64,000 nt of DNA from contig NZ_CP064338.1 of NCBI RefSeq assembly GCF_015476235.1, forward strand, positions 620,001 to 684,000, given 5' to 3'. The stretch comes from Caldimonas thermodepolymerans (GTDB lineage: Bacteria; Pseudomonadota; Gammaproteobacteria; Burkholderiales; Burkholderiaceae_C). Numbering within the stretch: the stretch's first letter is position 1; every line of letters starts with the position of its first letter. Positions 27,152 to 34,904 of this stretch are shown here, piece after piece. The notes beneath the pieces are model-generated. The model was not told the origin of the DNA and made no database searches. It worked only from the letters and a program-made list of their open reading frames with translations. Position numbers and translations under genes: made by a program.

Positions 27152-27619
27152 TCAGTCGATCAGCTCGTAGTGGAAGTCGGTGATGCGGCCTTCCGGCTGG
27201 TCGCGGAACACCACCTTCACCCGCGTGCCCGGCTGCAGGCGGCGCGCCGCGGCCGGCACGTCGGACAGGTCCAGGCCCTGCACGAAGTTGATCAGCGCGG
27301 TGTCCACGCCGTCCAGGCGCACGTAGGCGATCGCGTAGGGCGGCGGGGGCAGGTTCTCGAACGCGGCCGTCACGATGGTCGCGCATTCGATGGTGCCGGT
27401 GGTGCCGGCCTCGACCCATTCGTCGCAGGGCTGGAAGCTGCGCTCGCAGTAGGCGCGCGGCGGCAGGTAGCTCAGCCCCGAGGCGCTGCAGCGCGTGGCG
27501 AGGATCTTCTTCTCGCGCAGCGCGCTGAAGAAGCGCGTCCCGGTCTCGCCGACCGGGTAGTTGTAGCGCACCCGCCATTCGGCCGGCAGGATCATCGGTT
27601 CTTGAGTGGCAGTGGTCAC
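27152..27619 (-). CDS. OB-fold nucleic-acid/acyl-CoA binding protein, DUF35 family
   Basis: A 155-residue protein with an N-terminal rubredoxin-like zinc-ribbon region (cysteines near residues 44, 58 and 65) and a C-terminal OB fold (GTIECATIVTAAFENLPPPPYAIAYVRLDG onward). DUF35 proteins pair with thiolase-fold enzymes and help bind acyl-CoA. Known examples are the Ltp2 aldolase partner in steroid side-chain degradation and BbsA in benzylsuccinate degradation. It is the last gene of a three-gene minus-strand operon, 33 bp downstream of two thiolase-fold genes, which fits that role. Confidence 0.88.
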   Translation of the reverse strand: MTTATQEPMILPAEWRVRYNYPVGETGTRFFSALREKKILATRCSASGLSYLPPRAYCERSFQPCDEWVEAGTTGTIECATIVTAAFENLPPPPYAIAYVRLDGVDTALINFVQGLDLSDVPAAARRLQPGTRVKVVFRDQPEGRITDFHYELID

Positions 27620-27652
27620 GGCGGACTCCGTCGTCGAAAGTGGGTGGGAGGC

Positions 27653-28855
27653 TCAGGCCAGGGCGGCCTGGCCGCGCGGTTCGTCGGACAGCAGCGTGCA
27701 GGCGAAGAACTGCGCCGACCCGCCCGCGGCGGTGGCCAGCGCATTGCGCACGCCGCTGACCTGCATCGCGCCGGCGCGGCCCATCACCTGCAGCGCGGCG
27801 TCGGCCACGCGCACCAGGCCGGTCACGCCGATCGGGTTCGTGCACAGCGTGCCGCCCGAGGGGCCGACCGCGACCATGCCGTCGGGGTCGAAGGCGCCTT
27901 CGTCGCTCAGGCGCGCCGCGCTGCCGCGCGGGCAGAAGCCCATCGATTCCAGCTCCGGAAACTGGAAGGAGCTGAACGGGTCGTACATCTCGACCACCCG
28001 GATCTCCTTGGCCGGGTTGGTGATGCCGGCCTGGCGGTAGCACTCGTTGGCGGCGATCGCGATCTCGGCGTGCTCGGCGAAGTCGCAGTCGGCCGTGGGC
28101 ACGCAGCGGTCGCCCTGGAACACGGTGTTCGAGATCGCGCCCACGCCGGTCACGAAAGCCGGCCGGTCGCACACCTCGCGCGCGGTGGCCTCGTCGGCCA
28201 GCACGATGGCCGCCGCGCCGGCCGAGCGCGGGCAGATGTCGAACAGCTTGTACGGCCAGGCGATGCGCGGGGAGTTCATCACGTCGTCCACCGTGATCTC
28301 GCCCTTGAGGTGCGCGTTGGGGTTGTGCATCGCGTTGCGGCGCGCGCGCACGACCACGCGGGCGTACTGCTCCTCCGTGACGCCGTAGCGCGCCATGTAG
28401 CGCTGCGTGGACAGCGCGGTCATGGTCACGGTGTTGAGCGCGAAGTCCTGCTCGTACAGCGGGTCCCAGATCAGGTTCAGCACGAACTGCGCGTCGGGCG
28501 TCTCGGTGATGCGGTCTGCGCCGATCACCAGCACGCGGCGGTACTGGCCGCTGGCCACGTGGGCCCAGGCGGCATGGAAGGCCGAGCCGCCGGTGGCGCC
28601 GCCCGTGTGCACGCGCATGAACGGCTTGCCGCGCGCGCCGATGAAGTCCACGGCCCACTTGTCGCAGTCGGCCACGCCCATGAAGTGCGTGGGCGCCATC
28701 GAGAAGACGACCGCGTCGATGTCGTCCGGCGTCAGCCGGGCGTCGGCCAGCGCGCGCAGCGCGGCCTGCTGGGCGAGCTCGACGTAGGTCATCGAGTCCC
28801 ACCGGGCGCGGAAGCCGGTCTGGCCCACGCCGATGACGGCAACGTTCTGGCTCAT
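27653..28855 (-). CDS. Thiolase-fold protein (SCP-x/lipid-transfer type) lacking the catalytic Cys
   Basis: A 400-residue thiolase-superfamily protein of the SCP-x group. At the position of the nucleophilic cysteine (family pattern C-A-T-G-x-S-A) it has Gly86 within HTGGATGGSA. The C-terminal GHP motif is changed to TNP (GGTLCTNPIGVTG). It is therefore unlikely to be a Claisen-type thiolase. Cysteine-less relatives such as Ltp2 act as retro-aldolases on 3-hydroxyacyl-CoA with a DUF35 partner. It overlaps the preceding thiolase-like gene by 4 bp and is followed by a DUF35 gene, as expected for such a complex. Confidence 0.85.
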   Translation of the reverse strand: MSQNVAVIGVGQTGFRARWDSMTYVELAQQAALRALADARLTPDDIDAVVFSMAPTHFMGVADCDKWAVDFIGARGKPFMRVHTGGATGGSAFHAAWAHVASGQYRRVLVIGADRITETPDAQFVLNLIWDPLYEQDFALNTVTMTALSTQRYMARYGVTEEQYARVVVRARRNAMHNPNAHLKGEITVDDVMNSPRIAWPYKLFDICPRSAGAAAIVLADEATAREVCDRPAFVTGVGAISNTVFQGDRCVPTADCDFAEHAEIAIAANECYRQAGITNPAKEIRVVEMYDPFSSFQFPELESMGFCPRGSAARLSDEGAFDPDGMVAVGPSGGTLCTNPIGVTGLVRVADAALQVMGRAGAMQVSGVRNALATAAGGSAQFFACTLLSDEPRGQAALA

Positions 28856-29946
28856 GCGGCAACCCTTTCGAAAGCGACGAAGGTGTGTCCCTGCTGGGCG
28901 TAACCGTGGCTGCCGTGCGCGACGGCGAAGTGCACGTCCTCGACCTGCACGTCCCCGGCGCGGCCGGCGACCTGCAGCGCCGCCTCGGCGGCGTTGACCA
29001 GGCCCATGCAGAACAGCGGGTGCTGCGCCCAGGCCCCACCCGAGGGGCTGAGCGCACGCACGTCGCGGCCGGCCAGGTGGTGCTCGATCGCGGCCTCGTG
29101 CCAGCCGGTGGGGGCCTCGGCCTCGAACACGTCGATCGCGGCGTGATCGCGGCCGGCGCGGCGCAGCAGGTCCTCGAGGCCCGCATCGAAGCCGGCCATC
29201 GCGCCGACGCGCCCGGCGTCGAGCCGGTAGCTGTCGATGTGGCTGGTCACCGCGGCGATGCGTGCCAGCGCGCGGTGCTGCGGGTGCGCGCGCAGCCAGG
29301 CGCCGGAGGCGAGCACGAAGGCCACGCAGCCGTCGCTGGCCGGCGCCTGGTGGGCGCGCCGCAGCGGGTAGGCGTCGTAGCTGGAGGCGCGGATCGCCTC
29401 GGCCGACTGCGGTGCGCGTCGCAACCCGCGCGGGTTGCGCTGCGCCACTTGCTGGCGTAGCACGATGCGCGCGGCGACGGCGTCCTCGTCGACGCCGCAG
29501 CGGCGCTGCACCTCGCCGGCGAACAGCGCGTCGGCGATCGCGCCGTTCATGCCCACCGGGCGCAGCGTGAACGGTTCGGCGCGCATGCGCATCACGTCCT
29601 GCACGTCGATCTGCGAGGTGTGGTTCCAGCTCACGACCAGTCCCAGGTGGTAGCGGCCGGTCGCGACGCGCAGCGCCCCGAGCACCAGGCCGGTCAGGCC
29701 CGAGTCGGTGACGCGGATCTCGTCCTTCAGGTAGGCGCCGGACGGGGCGGCCATCAGCATGCTGCTGATGCTGCGACCGTCCATCTCGTCGCTGGTGGCC
29801 AGCGTCACGGCGTCGACCTCGGCGCGTTCGACGCCGGCGTCGGCCAGGGCGGCGCGCACGGTCTGGAAGGCGAGTTCCTCGGTGCGCAGTCGGCGCTGCG
29901 CCGGGTGGGGCGGGCTCATGCCCAGGCCGATGACGTAGGTCTCCAT
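28852..29946 (-). CDS. Second thiolase-fold protein, also lacking the catalytic Cys
   Basis: A 364-residue divergent thiolase-superfamily protein (start METYVIGLGMSPPHPAQRR). The nucleophile position is Thr80 in the sequence VTDSGLTGLVLGAL. The C-terminal region keeps a histidine (GGAWAQHPLFCMG), but the usual final CxG is replaced by AHGSHGY. It probably forms a hetero-oligomer with the next thiolase-fold protein, since the genes overlap by 4 bp. It is the first gene of the minus-strand operon, whose promoter region is shared with the tetR gene. Confidence 0.82.
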   Translation of the reverse strand: METYVIGLGMSPPHPAQRRLRTEELAFQTVRAALADAGVERAEVDAVTLATSDEMDGRSISSMLMAAPSGAYLKDEIRVTDSGLTGLVLGALRVATGRYHLGLVVSWNHTSQIDVQDVMRMRAEPFTLRPVGMNGAIADALFAGEVQRRCGVDEDAVAARIVLRQQVAQRNPRGLRRAPQSAEAIRASSYDAYPLRRAHQAPASDGCVAFVLASGAWLRAHPQHRALARIAAVTSHIDSYRLDAGRVGAMAGFDAGLEDLLRRAGRDHAAIDVFEAEAPTGWHEAAIEHHLAGRDVRALSPSGGAWAQHPLFCMGLVNAAEAALQVAGRAGDVQVEDVHFAVAHGSHGYAQQGHTFVAFERVAA

Positions 29947-29975
29947 GAGGCTGTCTCGGTGGTCAGGGTGAAGTC

Positions 29976-30042
29976 ATCGTAAGCGACAACAATCCGACAA
30001 GTCAATCGAGTGACCGACTGGTCGGTTTTATCGCGCTACAAT
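29976..30042. promoter_or_regulatory. Divergent promoter region with TetR-type operator
   Basis: The palindrome ACCGAC-TG-GTCGGT occupies 30013-30026. On the minus strand TTGACT (30005-30000) and TACGAT (29981-29976), 18 bp apart, look like the -35 and -10 of the thiolase operon, with the operator just upstream. On the plus strand TACAAT at 30037-30042 looks like the -10 of the tetR gene, and the operator overlaps its -35 and spacer. This suggests autorepression plus control of the thiolase operon. Confidence 0.6.
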
Positions 30043-30068
30043 GCGCCCCACGCACAAGGAGCTCCGAC

Positions 30069-30752
30069 ATGAGCACATGGAAGGGCGCCGTCCCGGGCGC
30101 CGATGCACAGTTCGTGGCCAAGCGCCAGGCCATCCTCCGCGAGGCCGCGGCCAGCTTCAACCGCAAGGGCTACCACGGCACCTCGCTGACCGACATCGCC
30201 GAGACGCTCGGGGTCAGCAAGGCCGCGCTCTACACCTACGTCAAGAGCAAGGAGGAGCTGCTGTACTTCTGCCATGACGTCGCCATGGGCGCCGCGGAGG
30301 AGAGCGTGCGCCAGGCGCGCGAGGCGGGCGGCACGCACCTGCAGCAGTTCTGCGCGGTGATGCGCAACTACCTGCGCCGCATCCTCTCGAACGAGGCCTG
30401 CTACGTGGTGCTGCTCGAGGAACACGCGCTGCCGCCGGACAAGGTGGCGCTGATCATCGAGCGGCGCGACCGCTTCGAGGCCGAGCTGCGCAGCATGATC
30501 GCCGCCGGCATCCAGGACGGCAGCGTCGCGCCGTGCAACCCCAAGCTGGCGGTGTTCGCGGCACTGGGGGCGCTCAACTGGGTGCAGAAGTGGTACGTGC
30601 CGGGCGGCGAATGGAGCGGCGAGCAGGTCGCGGTGGCGCTGGTGCAGTTCATCGAGCGCATGCTCTCGGCGCACCCGGCGCCGGCACTCAACGTCGATCC
30701 CTCGCTGATCCTGGTGGGGGCCGAGGGCGTGCCCGCGCCGGCGTCCGCTTGA
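30069..30752 (+). CDS. TetR family transcriptional regulator
   Basis: A 227-residue repressor with an N-terminal helix-turn-helix (about residues 20-66, SLTDIAETLGVSKAALYTYVKSKEELLYFC) and an all-helical ligand domain. It is divergent from the thiolase/DUF35 operon and precedes the acyl-CoA dehydrogenase operon. Palindromes with ACCGAC/GTCGGT half-sites lie in front of both. TetR proteins in such settings usually respond to an acyl-CoA intermediate of the pathway. That inducer is an inference here. Confidence 0.92.
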   Translation: MSTWKGAVPGADAQFVAKRQAILREAAASFNRKGYHGTSLTDIAETLGVSKAALYTYVKSKEELLYFCHDVAMGAAEESVRQAREAGGTHLQQFCAVMRNYLRRILSNEACYVVLLEEHALPPDKVALIIERRDRFEAELRSMIAAGIQDGSVAPCNPKLAVFAALGALNWVQKWYVPGGEWSGEQVAVALVQFIERMLSAHPAPALNVDPSLILVGAEGVPAPASA

Positions 30753-30780
30753 CGGCGTACGTGTTTTCCCTGGTTCGAAA

Positions 30781-30802
30781 GGCCGGCTTTGCCGGCCTTT
30801 TT
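30781..30802 (+). terminator. Intrinsic terminator after the tetR gene
   Basis: GGCCGGC at 30781-30787 pairs with GCCGGCC at 30791-30797 around a TTT loop, followed by five T residues. It separates the regulator transcript from the acyl-CoA dehydrogenase operon. Confidence 0.9.
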
Positions 30803-30833
30803 CATGCCTGTTGGGGTAAGTCCTGAGGCGCTG

Positions 30834-30865
30834 ACCGTCCAGTCAGTCGGTTTACCTACTTGACA
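30834..30865 (+). promoter_or_regulatory. Second TetR-type site and -35 box before the acyl-CoA dehydrogenase
   Basis: ACCGTC at 30834-30839 and GTCGGT at 30846-30851 form an imperfect inverted repeat with the same half-sites as the 30013-30026 operator, but wider spacing. A consensus TTGACA follows at 30860-30865. The matching -10 is weak (around 30883-30888). A shared regulator for both operons is likely. Confidence 0.5.
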
Positions 30866-30947
30866 GCGTGTGGCACGAATTCCAACATGACGCCATCCCA
30901 TGAACCCGGTCCGCTGATGGCGGGCCGCCAGCCCGGAGGCATCGACC

Positions 30948-32111
30948 TTGGACTTCGTACTCACTCCCGACCAGCGCCGCCTGCAGGATCTCGTCGCCGA
31001 ATTCGCGCGCGAGGAGGTGGAACCCCGCGCCGAACAGCTCGACCGCGACGGCGTCTTTCCCGTGGACCTGTTCCGCAAGGTGGGCCAGCTCGGCATCACC
31101 GCGATCCCGTTCTCGCCCGAGTATGGCGGCATGGGCCTCGGCGTGTTCGACATGGCGCTGGCCATCGAGCAGCTGGCCATCGCCGACCAGTCGCTGGCCG
31201 TGACCACCATGGTCAGCGTCGCCGCCGGCCTGATCGTGCAGCGCTTCGGCACGCCCGAGCAGAAGGCGCGCTACCTGCCCGCGCTGATCAAGGGCGAGGC
31301 GCTCGCCGCGCTGGCCGGCACCGAGCCGCAGGCCGGCTCCGACACCGCCTCGTTCACCACGCGCGCGAAGCGCGTGCCCGAGGGCTGGTGCATCAATGGC
31401 CAGAAGGCCTACATCACCAACGCCGGCACGGAGATCTCCAGCTTCGCGCTGACGCTGGCCGCCACCAACGAGCCCGACGCCGAGCGCAAGAGCTTCACGC
31501 TGTTCATCGTGCCCAAGGACGCCAAGGGCTACACGCAGGGCGAGCCCTACCGCAAGATGGGCTGGCGCTCCAGCGACACGCGCCCGCTGTACTTCGACGA
31601 CTGCGTGGTGCCCGACAGCGCCGTGGTGGGCAACATCAACGAAGGCCGCTACCTCATGCACAAGGGTTACCAGCAGGCGCGCGTCTTCCTCGCGCACTGC
31701 TCGCTGGGCCTGGCCGAGGCGGCACTGCGCCGCTCGGTGGCCTATGCCAACGAGCGCAAGGCCTTCGGCGCCACCATCGGTCGGCTGCAGATGATCCAGG
31801 AGATGGTCGCGCAGATGGCGGTGAAGGTGGATGCGGCACGCCTGCTGGCCTACCGCGCCGCGTGGATGGGCGACCAGGGCATCGACTGCCAGCGCGAGCT
31901 GGCGATGGCCAAGTACTACTGCACCGAGATCGGCACGCAGGTGGCCGACACCGCGATCCAGGTGCATGGCGGCTGGGGCTACATGGACGACTGCCCGGTA
32001 TCGCGCTACTACCGCGACAACCGCGTCTGCACGATCGGCGACGGCAGCAGCCAGATCCAGCAACTGCTGATCGCCCGCTCGCTGGGCCTGGACGTGCGCT
32101 TCGGGAGCTGA
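30948..32111 (+). CDS. Acyl-CoA dehydrogenase
   Basis: A 387-residue FAD flavoenzyme that oxidises acyl-CoA to 2-enoyl-CoA, handing electrons to ETF. The start is a TTG at 30948, supported by GGAGG 8 bp upstream and the family opening DFVLTPDQRRLQDLVAEFAR. Conserved flavin and substrate loops are present (LAGTEPQAGSDTASF near residue 123, QVHGGWGYMDDCPVSRYYRD near 337). The usual catalytic Glu of the (E)GTSE loop is Asp365 (IGDGSSQIQ), and the alternative isovaleryl-type Glu position is Ala. It is the first gene of a nine- or ten-gene plus-strand operon. Confidence 0.92.
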   Translation: MDFVLTPDQRRLQDLVAEFAREEVEPRAEQLDRDGVFPVDLFRKVGQLGITAIPFSPEYGGMGLGVFDMALAIEQLAIADQSLAVTTMVSVAAGLIVQRFGTPEQKARYLPALIKGEALAALAGTEPQAGSDTASFTTRAKRVPEGWCINGQKAYITNAGTEISSFALTLAATNEPDAERKSFTLFIVPKDAKGYTQGEPYRKMGWRSSDTRPLYFDDCVVPDSAVVGNINEGRYLMHKGYQQARVFLAHCSLGLAEAALRRSVAYANERKAFGATIGRLQMIQEMVAQMAVKVDAARLLAYRAAWMGDQGIDCQRELAMAKYYCTEIGTQVADTAIQVHGGWGYMDDCPVSRYYRDNRVCTIGDGSSQIQQLLIARSLGLDVRFGS

Positions 32112-32116
32112 GCGCC

Positions 32117-32935
32117 ATGAACGCCGCCGCTGTCGCGTTCGAGAACGAGGCCGTGCGCCTCACCGAGGCCGAGCCGGGCATCTGGCTGTTCCGCATGACG
32201 CGGCCGCGGGAGATGAACACGCTGACCTCGGAGCTGCTCGACGGCCTGCAGGCCACGATCGCGCACTGCCGGAAGGTGCGCACCCGCGCGCTGATCCTCA
32301 CCGGCGAAGGCCGCGCGTTCTGCTGCGGTGCGCACCTGCGCTACTTCGCCGGGCCGCAGGCGATCTTCCACGATCCCCAGTCGGCCCGTGACCGGTACCT
32401 CGTGCGCATCGCCGAGCTGTTCGACGAGCTGGAAGCCTGCGCCTTCCCGACCATCGCGGCGGTCAACGGCTACGCGCTGGGCGGCGGCTGCGAGATGGCG
32501 CTGTCCTGCGACCTGCGCGTGCTGTCCAGCGAGGCCCGCATCGGCCTGCCGGAGACGAAGCTCGGCGCGATCGCCGGCGCGGGCGGCGTGCAGAAGCTGA
32601 TCCGCCACGTGGGCCGCTCCAAGGCGCTGGAGTGGATCCTGCTTGCGCGCCATGTCGACGCCGCCACGGCCGATGCCCACGGGCTGGCCGCCGCCGTGGT
32701 GCCGCCGGACCAGGTCCTGCCCAGGGCGCTGGAGCTGGCGCGTGAGCTGCGCGCGCTGGCGCCGCTGGCGGTGAGCCAGAGCAAGGCGACGATCTACGCG
32801 AGCGAGGATGCCGACCTGCGCAGCGCGCGCCGCTACGGCGTGGACGCGCTCGCGATGCTGGTGGGCGGACGCGAATGGCGCGAAGGCATGAGCGCCTTCC
32901 TCGAGAAACGCGCGCCGGAGTTCGAGGCATGGTGA
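32117..32935 (+). CDS. Enoyl-CoA hydratase/isomerase family protein
   Basis: A 272-residue crotonase-fold protein. Both general acid/base glutamates of hydratases appear conserved: one in GGGCEMALSCDLRVLSS near residue 125 and one in IGLPETKLGAIAGAGG near residue 145. It would hydrate the enoyl-CoA formed by the preceding dehydrogenase to a 3-hydroxyacyl-CoA. It starts 5 bp after the dehydrogenase stop and overlaps the next start codon. Confidence 0.92.
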   Translation: MNAAAVAFENEAVRLTEAEPGIWLFRMTRPREMNTLTSELLDGLQATIAHCRKVRTRALILTGEGRAFCCGAHLRYFAGPQAIFHDPQSARDRYLVRIAELFDELEACAFPTIAAVNGYALGGGCEMALSCDLRVLSSEARIGLPETKLGAIAGAGGVQKLIRHVGRSKALEWILLARHVDAATADAHGLAAAVVPPDQVLPRALELARELRALAPLAVSQSKATIYASEDADLRSARRYGVDALAMLVGGREWREGMSAFLEKRAPEFEAW

Positions 32936-34137
32936 ACACGCAGGTGCAACGCACGCAGGCGCTCGCGCGGCTGGTGCAGCGGCACCACGGCCGGGTGCCC
33001 GACCTGACCGCGCGGCTGGAGGCCGCCGGCTTCTCGGCGGACAACCCGCCGGACTGGACCGCGCTGGCGCGCGTGCCGGTGCGGGCCAAGGCCGAGCTGC
33101 CCGAGCTGCAGCGTCGCGTGCCGGACTTCGGCGGGCTTGCGCCGACCGGCCTGGTGCCGGGCGCGATGTTCTGGTCGCCCGGCGGCCTGCGCGAGCCCAT
33201 GGTCGCGGCGGCGGTCGCGCGCCTCGCGCAGCTGCTGGAGGACGCGGGCTTGCGCGCCGGCGACCGGGTCGCCAACGGCTTTGCCTACCACTTCACCCCG
33301 GCGGGGCTGCTGTGCCATGCGGCGCTGGAGCGCCTGGGTGCGACGGTGCTGCCGATCGGCCCGCAGCAGACCGCGCTGGCGGCGGAATTCATGGTGCACG
33401 CCGGCGCCACCGGCTTCGTCGGCACCGCCTCGCACCTCAAGGCGCTGATGGAAGCGATCGACGCGCTGGTGGCCACGCAGGGCCTGCCGCGCCCGGCGCT
33501 GCGCTGCGCGCTGGCCGGGGCCGAACCGTTTGCCTCCACGCTGCGCGACGAGATCCGCCAGCGCTGGGGCATCGCCTGCCGCGACTTCTACGGCAATGCC
33601 GAAGGAGGCGTGTTCGCGCTCGAATGCGGGCAGCACCGGGGCCTGCACCTGCACCCCGACGTGCTGTGGGAACTGCTCGACCCCGTGACCCACGAGCGCG
33701 TCGACGGCGCGGTCGGCGAGCTCGCGATCACGCTCGATGCCGACGAGCTGCCGCTGCTGCGCTTCGCCACCGGCGACCTGGTGCGCATCGACGCCGCGCC
33801 CTGCGCCTGCGGCCGCGAGACCGCGCGCGTCACGGTGCTGGGCCGCACGGCCGACAGCGCCCGGGTGCGCGCGATGCTGCTGCACGCCTCGCAGGTCAAG
33901 GCCTTCGCGCAGGCCGCAGGCCTGGCCGCCTGCCGCGTCGTGCTGACGCGCCAGGCCGGGCGCGACCACATCGAGGTGCGCTGGCGCAGCGAGCAGCCCG
34001 CCGCGGTGGACGAGGAGCGCCTGGCCGCGCAGTTCCGCGACCACTGCCGGCTGCGCGCCGACGTGTTCCAGGCCGACGACGGCCTGGCCTTGCAGGACAT
34101 TGCGCTCAGCGACGAGCGCCAGGACGGGCAGCCATGA
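32929..34137 (+). CDS. PaaK-like adenylate-forming protein with degenerate P-loop
   Basis: A 402-residue protein of the phenylacetate-CoA ligase (PaaK) family. The start at 32929 overlaps the hydratase stop. Family features include YGNAEGG near residue 220 (YGxxE motif), HLHPDVLWELLDP and ATGDLVRI near 280, followed by a CxCGR cluster. The phosphate-binding motif, normally (S/T)SGTTGxP, is replaced by SPGGLREP near residue 80. ATP-dependent activity is therefore doubtful. A bona fide acyl-CoA ligase lies two genes downstream. It may be a CoA-ester-binding accessory protein or a divergent ligase. Confidence 0.8.
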   Translation: MVNTQVQRTQALARLVQRHHGRVPDLTARLEAAGFSADNPPDWTALARVPVRAKAELPELQRRVPDFGGLAPTGLVPGAMFWSPGGLREPMVAAAVARLAQLLEDAGLRAGDRVANGFAYHFTPAGLLCHAALERLGATVLPIGPQQTALAAEFMVHAGATGFVGTASHLKALMEAIDALVATQGLPRPALRCALAGAEPFASTLRDEIRQRWGIACRDFYGNAEGGVFALECGQHRGLHLHPDVLWELLDPVTHERVDGAVGELAITLDADELPLLRFATGDLVRIDAAPCACGRETARVTVLGRTADSARVRAMLLHASQVKAFAQAAGLAACRVVLTRQAGRDHIEVRWRSEQPAAVDEERLAAQFRDHCRLRADVFQADDGLALQDIALSDERQDGQP

Positions 34138-34904
34138 CCCACGCCGTGCTCGAAGCCTCCGGACTGACGTTGTCCTTCGGCGCGATCAAGGCGCTGGACA
34201 ACGTGAGCTTCCGCGTTCATCCGGACGAACTGCTGTCCATCATCGGGCCCAACGGCGCCGGCAAGTCCAGCCTGCTGAACTGCCTGTCGGGCTTCTACCG
34301 CCCGCAGGCCGGCTCCGTGCGCTTCCTCGGCCAGGACATCACGCGCCTGCCCACGCACCGCTACGCCGAGCTCGGCGTGGGCCGCACCTTCCAGGGCATC
34401 CAGACCTACGCCAGCATGACGGTGCGCGAGAACATCCTGTGCGGCTTCCACACCCGCATGACGAGCGGGCTGTTCTCGGCCTTCCTGTACTGGGGCCGGG
34501 TGCGCCGCGAGGAAGACCGCTACGTGCGCGAGGCCGAGGCGATCATCGAGTTCCTCGAGCTGGAGGAACTGCGCCATGCCAGCGTCGGCGAGCTGCCCTA
34601 CGGCCTGCGCAAGCGCGTGGACCTGGGCCGGGCGCTGGCAATGCAGCCCAAGGTGCTGATCATGGACGAGCCCATGGCCGGCATGAACCCCGAGGAGAAG
34701 TCCGACCTGGCGCGCTACATCCTCGACATCAAGGAGGGGCGCCGCATCCCGGTCGTGCTGGTCGAGCACGACATGGACGTGGTGATGGACATCTCCGACC
34801 GCGTGATGGTGATGGAGTGGGGCCGCTCCATCGCCGAGGGCACCCCCGAGGAGGTGCGCAACGACCCGCGCGTGATCCAGGCCTACCTGGGGGTGGAGGC
34901 ATGA
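34134..34904 (+). CDS. livG: Branched-chain-type ABC transporter ATP-binding protein LivG
   Basis: A 256-residue ATPase of the LivG type. It has Walker A GPNGAGKSS near residue 39, an ABC signature altered to LPYGLRKRVDLGRAL (as usual in LivG), Walker B VLIMDEPMAGMNPEE near 180, and H-loop VEHDMDVVMDISDR. It overlaps its neighbours by 4 bp on both sides. It works with LivF, LivH, LivM and the binding protein encoded further down. Confidence 0.92.
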   Translation: MTHAVLEASGLTLSFGAIKALDNVSFRVHPDELLSIIGPNGAGKSSLLNCLSGFYRPQAGSVRFLGQDITRLPTHRYAELGVGRTFQGIQTYASMTVRENILCGFHTRMTSGLFSAFLYWGRVRREEDRYVREAEAIIEFLELEELRHASVGELPYGLRKRVDLGRALAMQPKVLIMDEPMAGMNPEEKSDLARYILDIKEGRRIPVVLVEHDMDVVMDISDRVMVMEWGRSIAEGTPEEVRNDPRVIQAYLGVEA

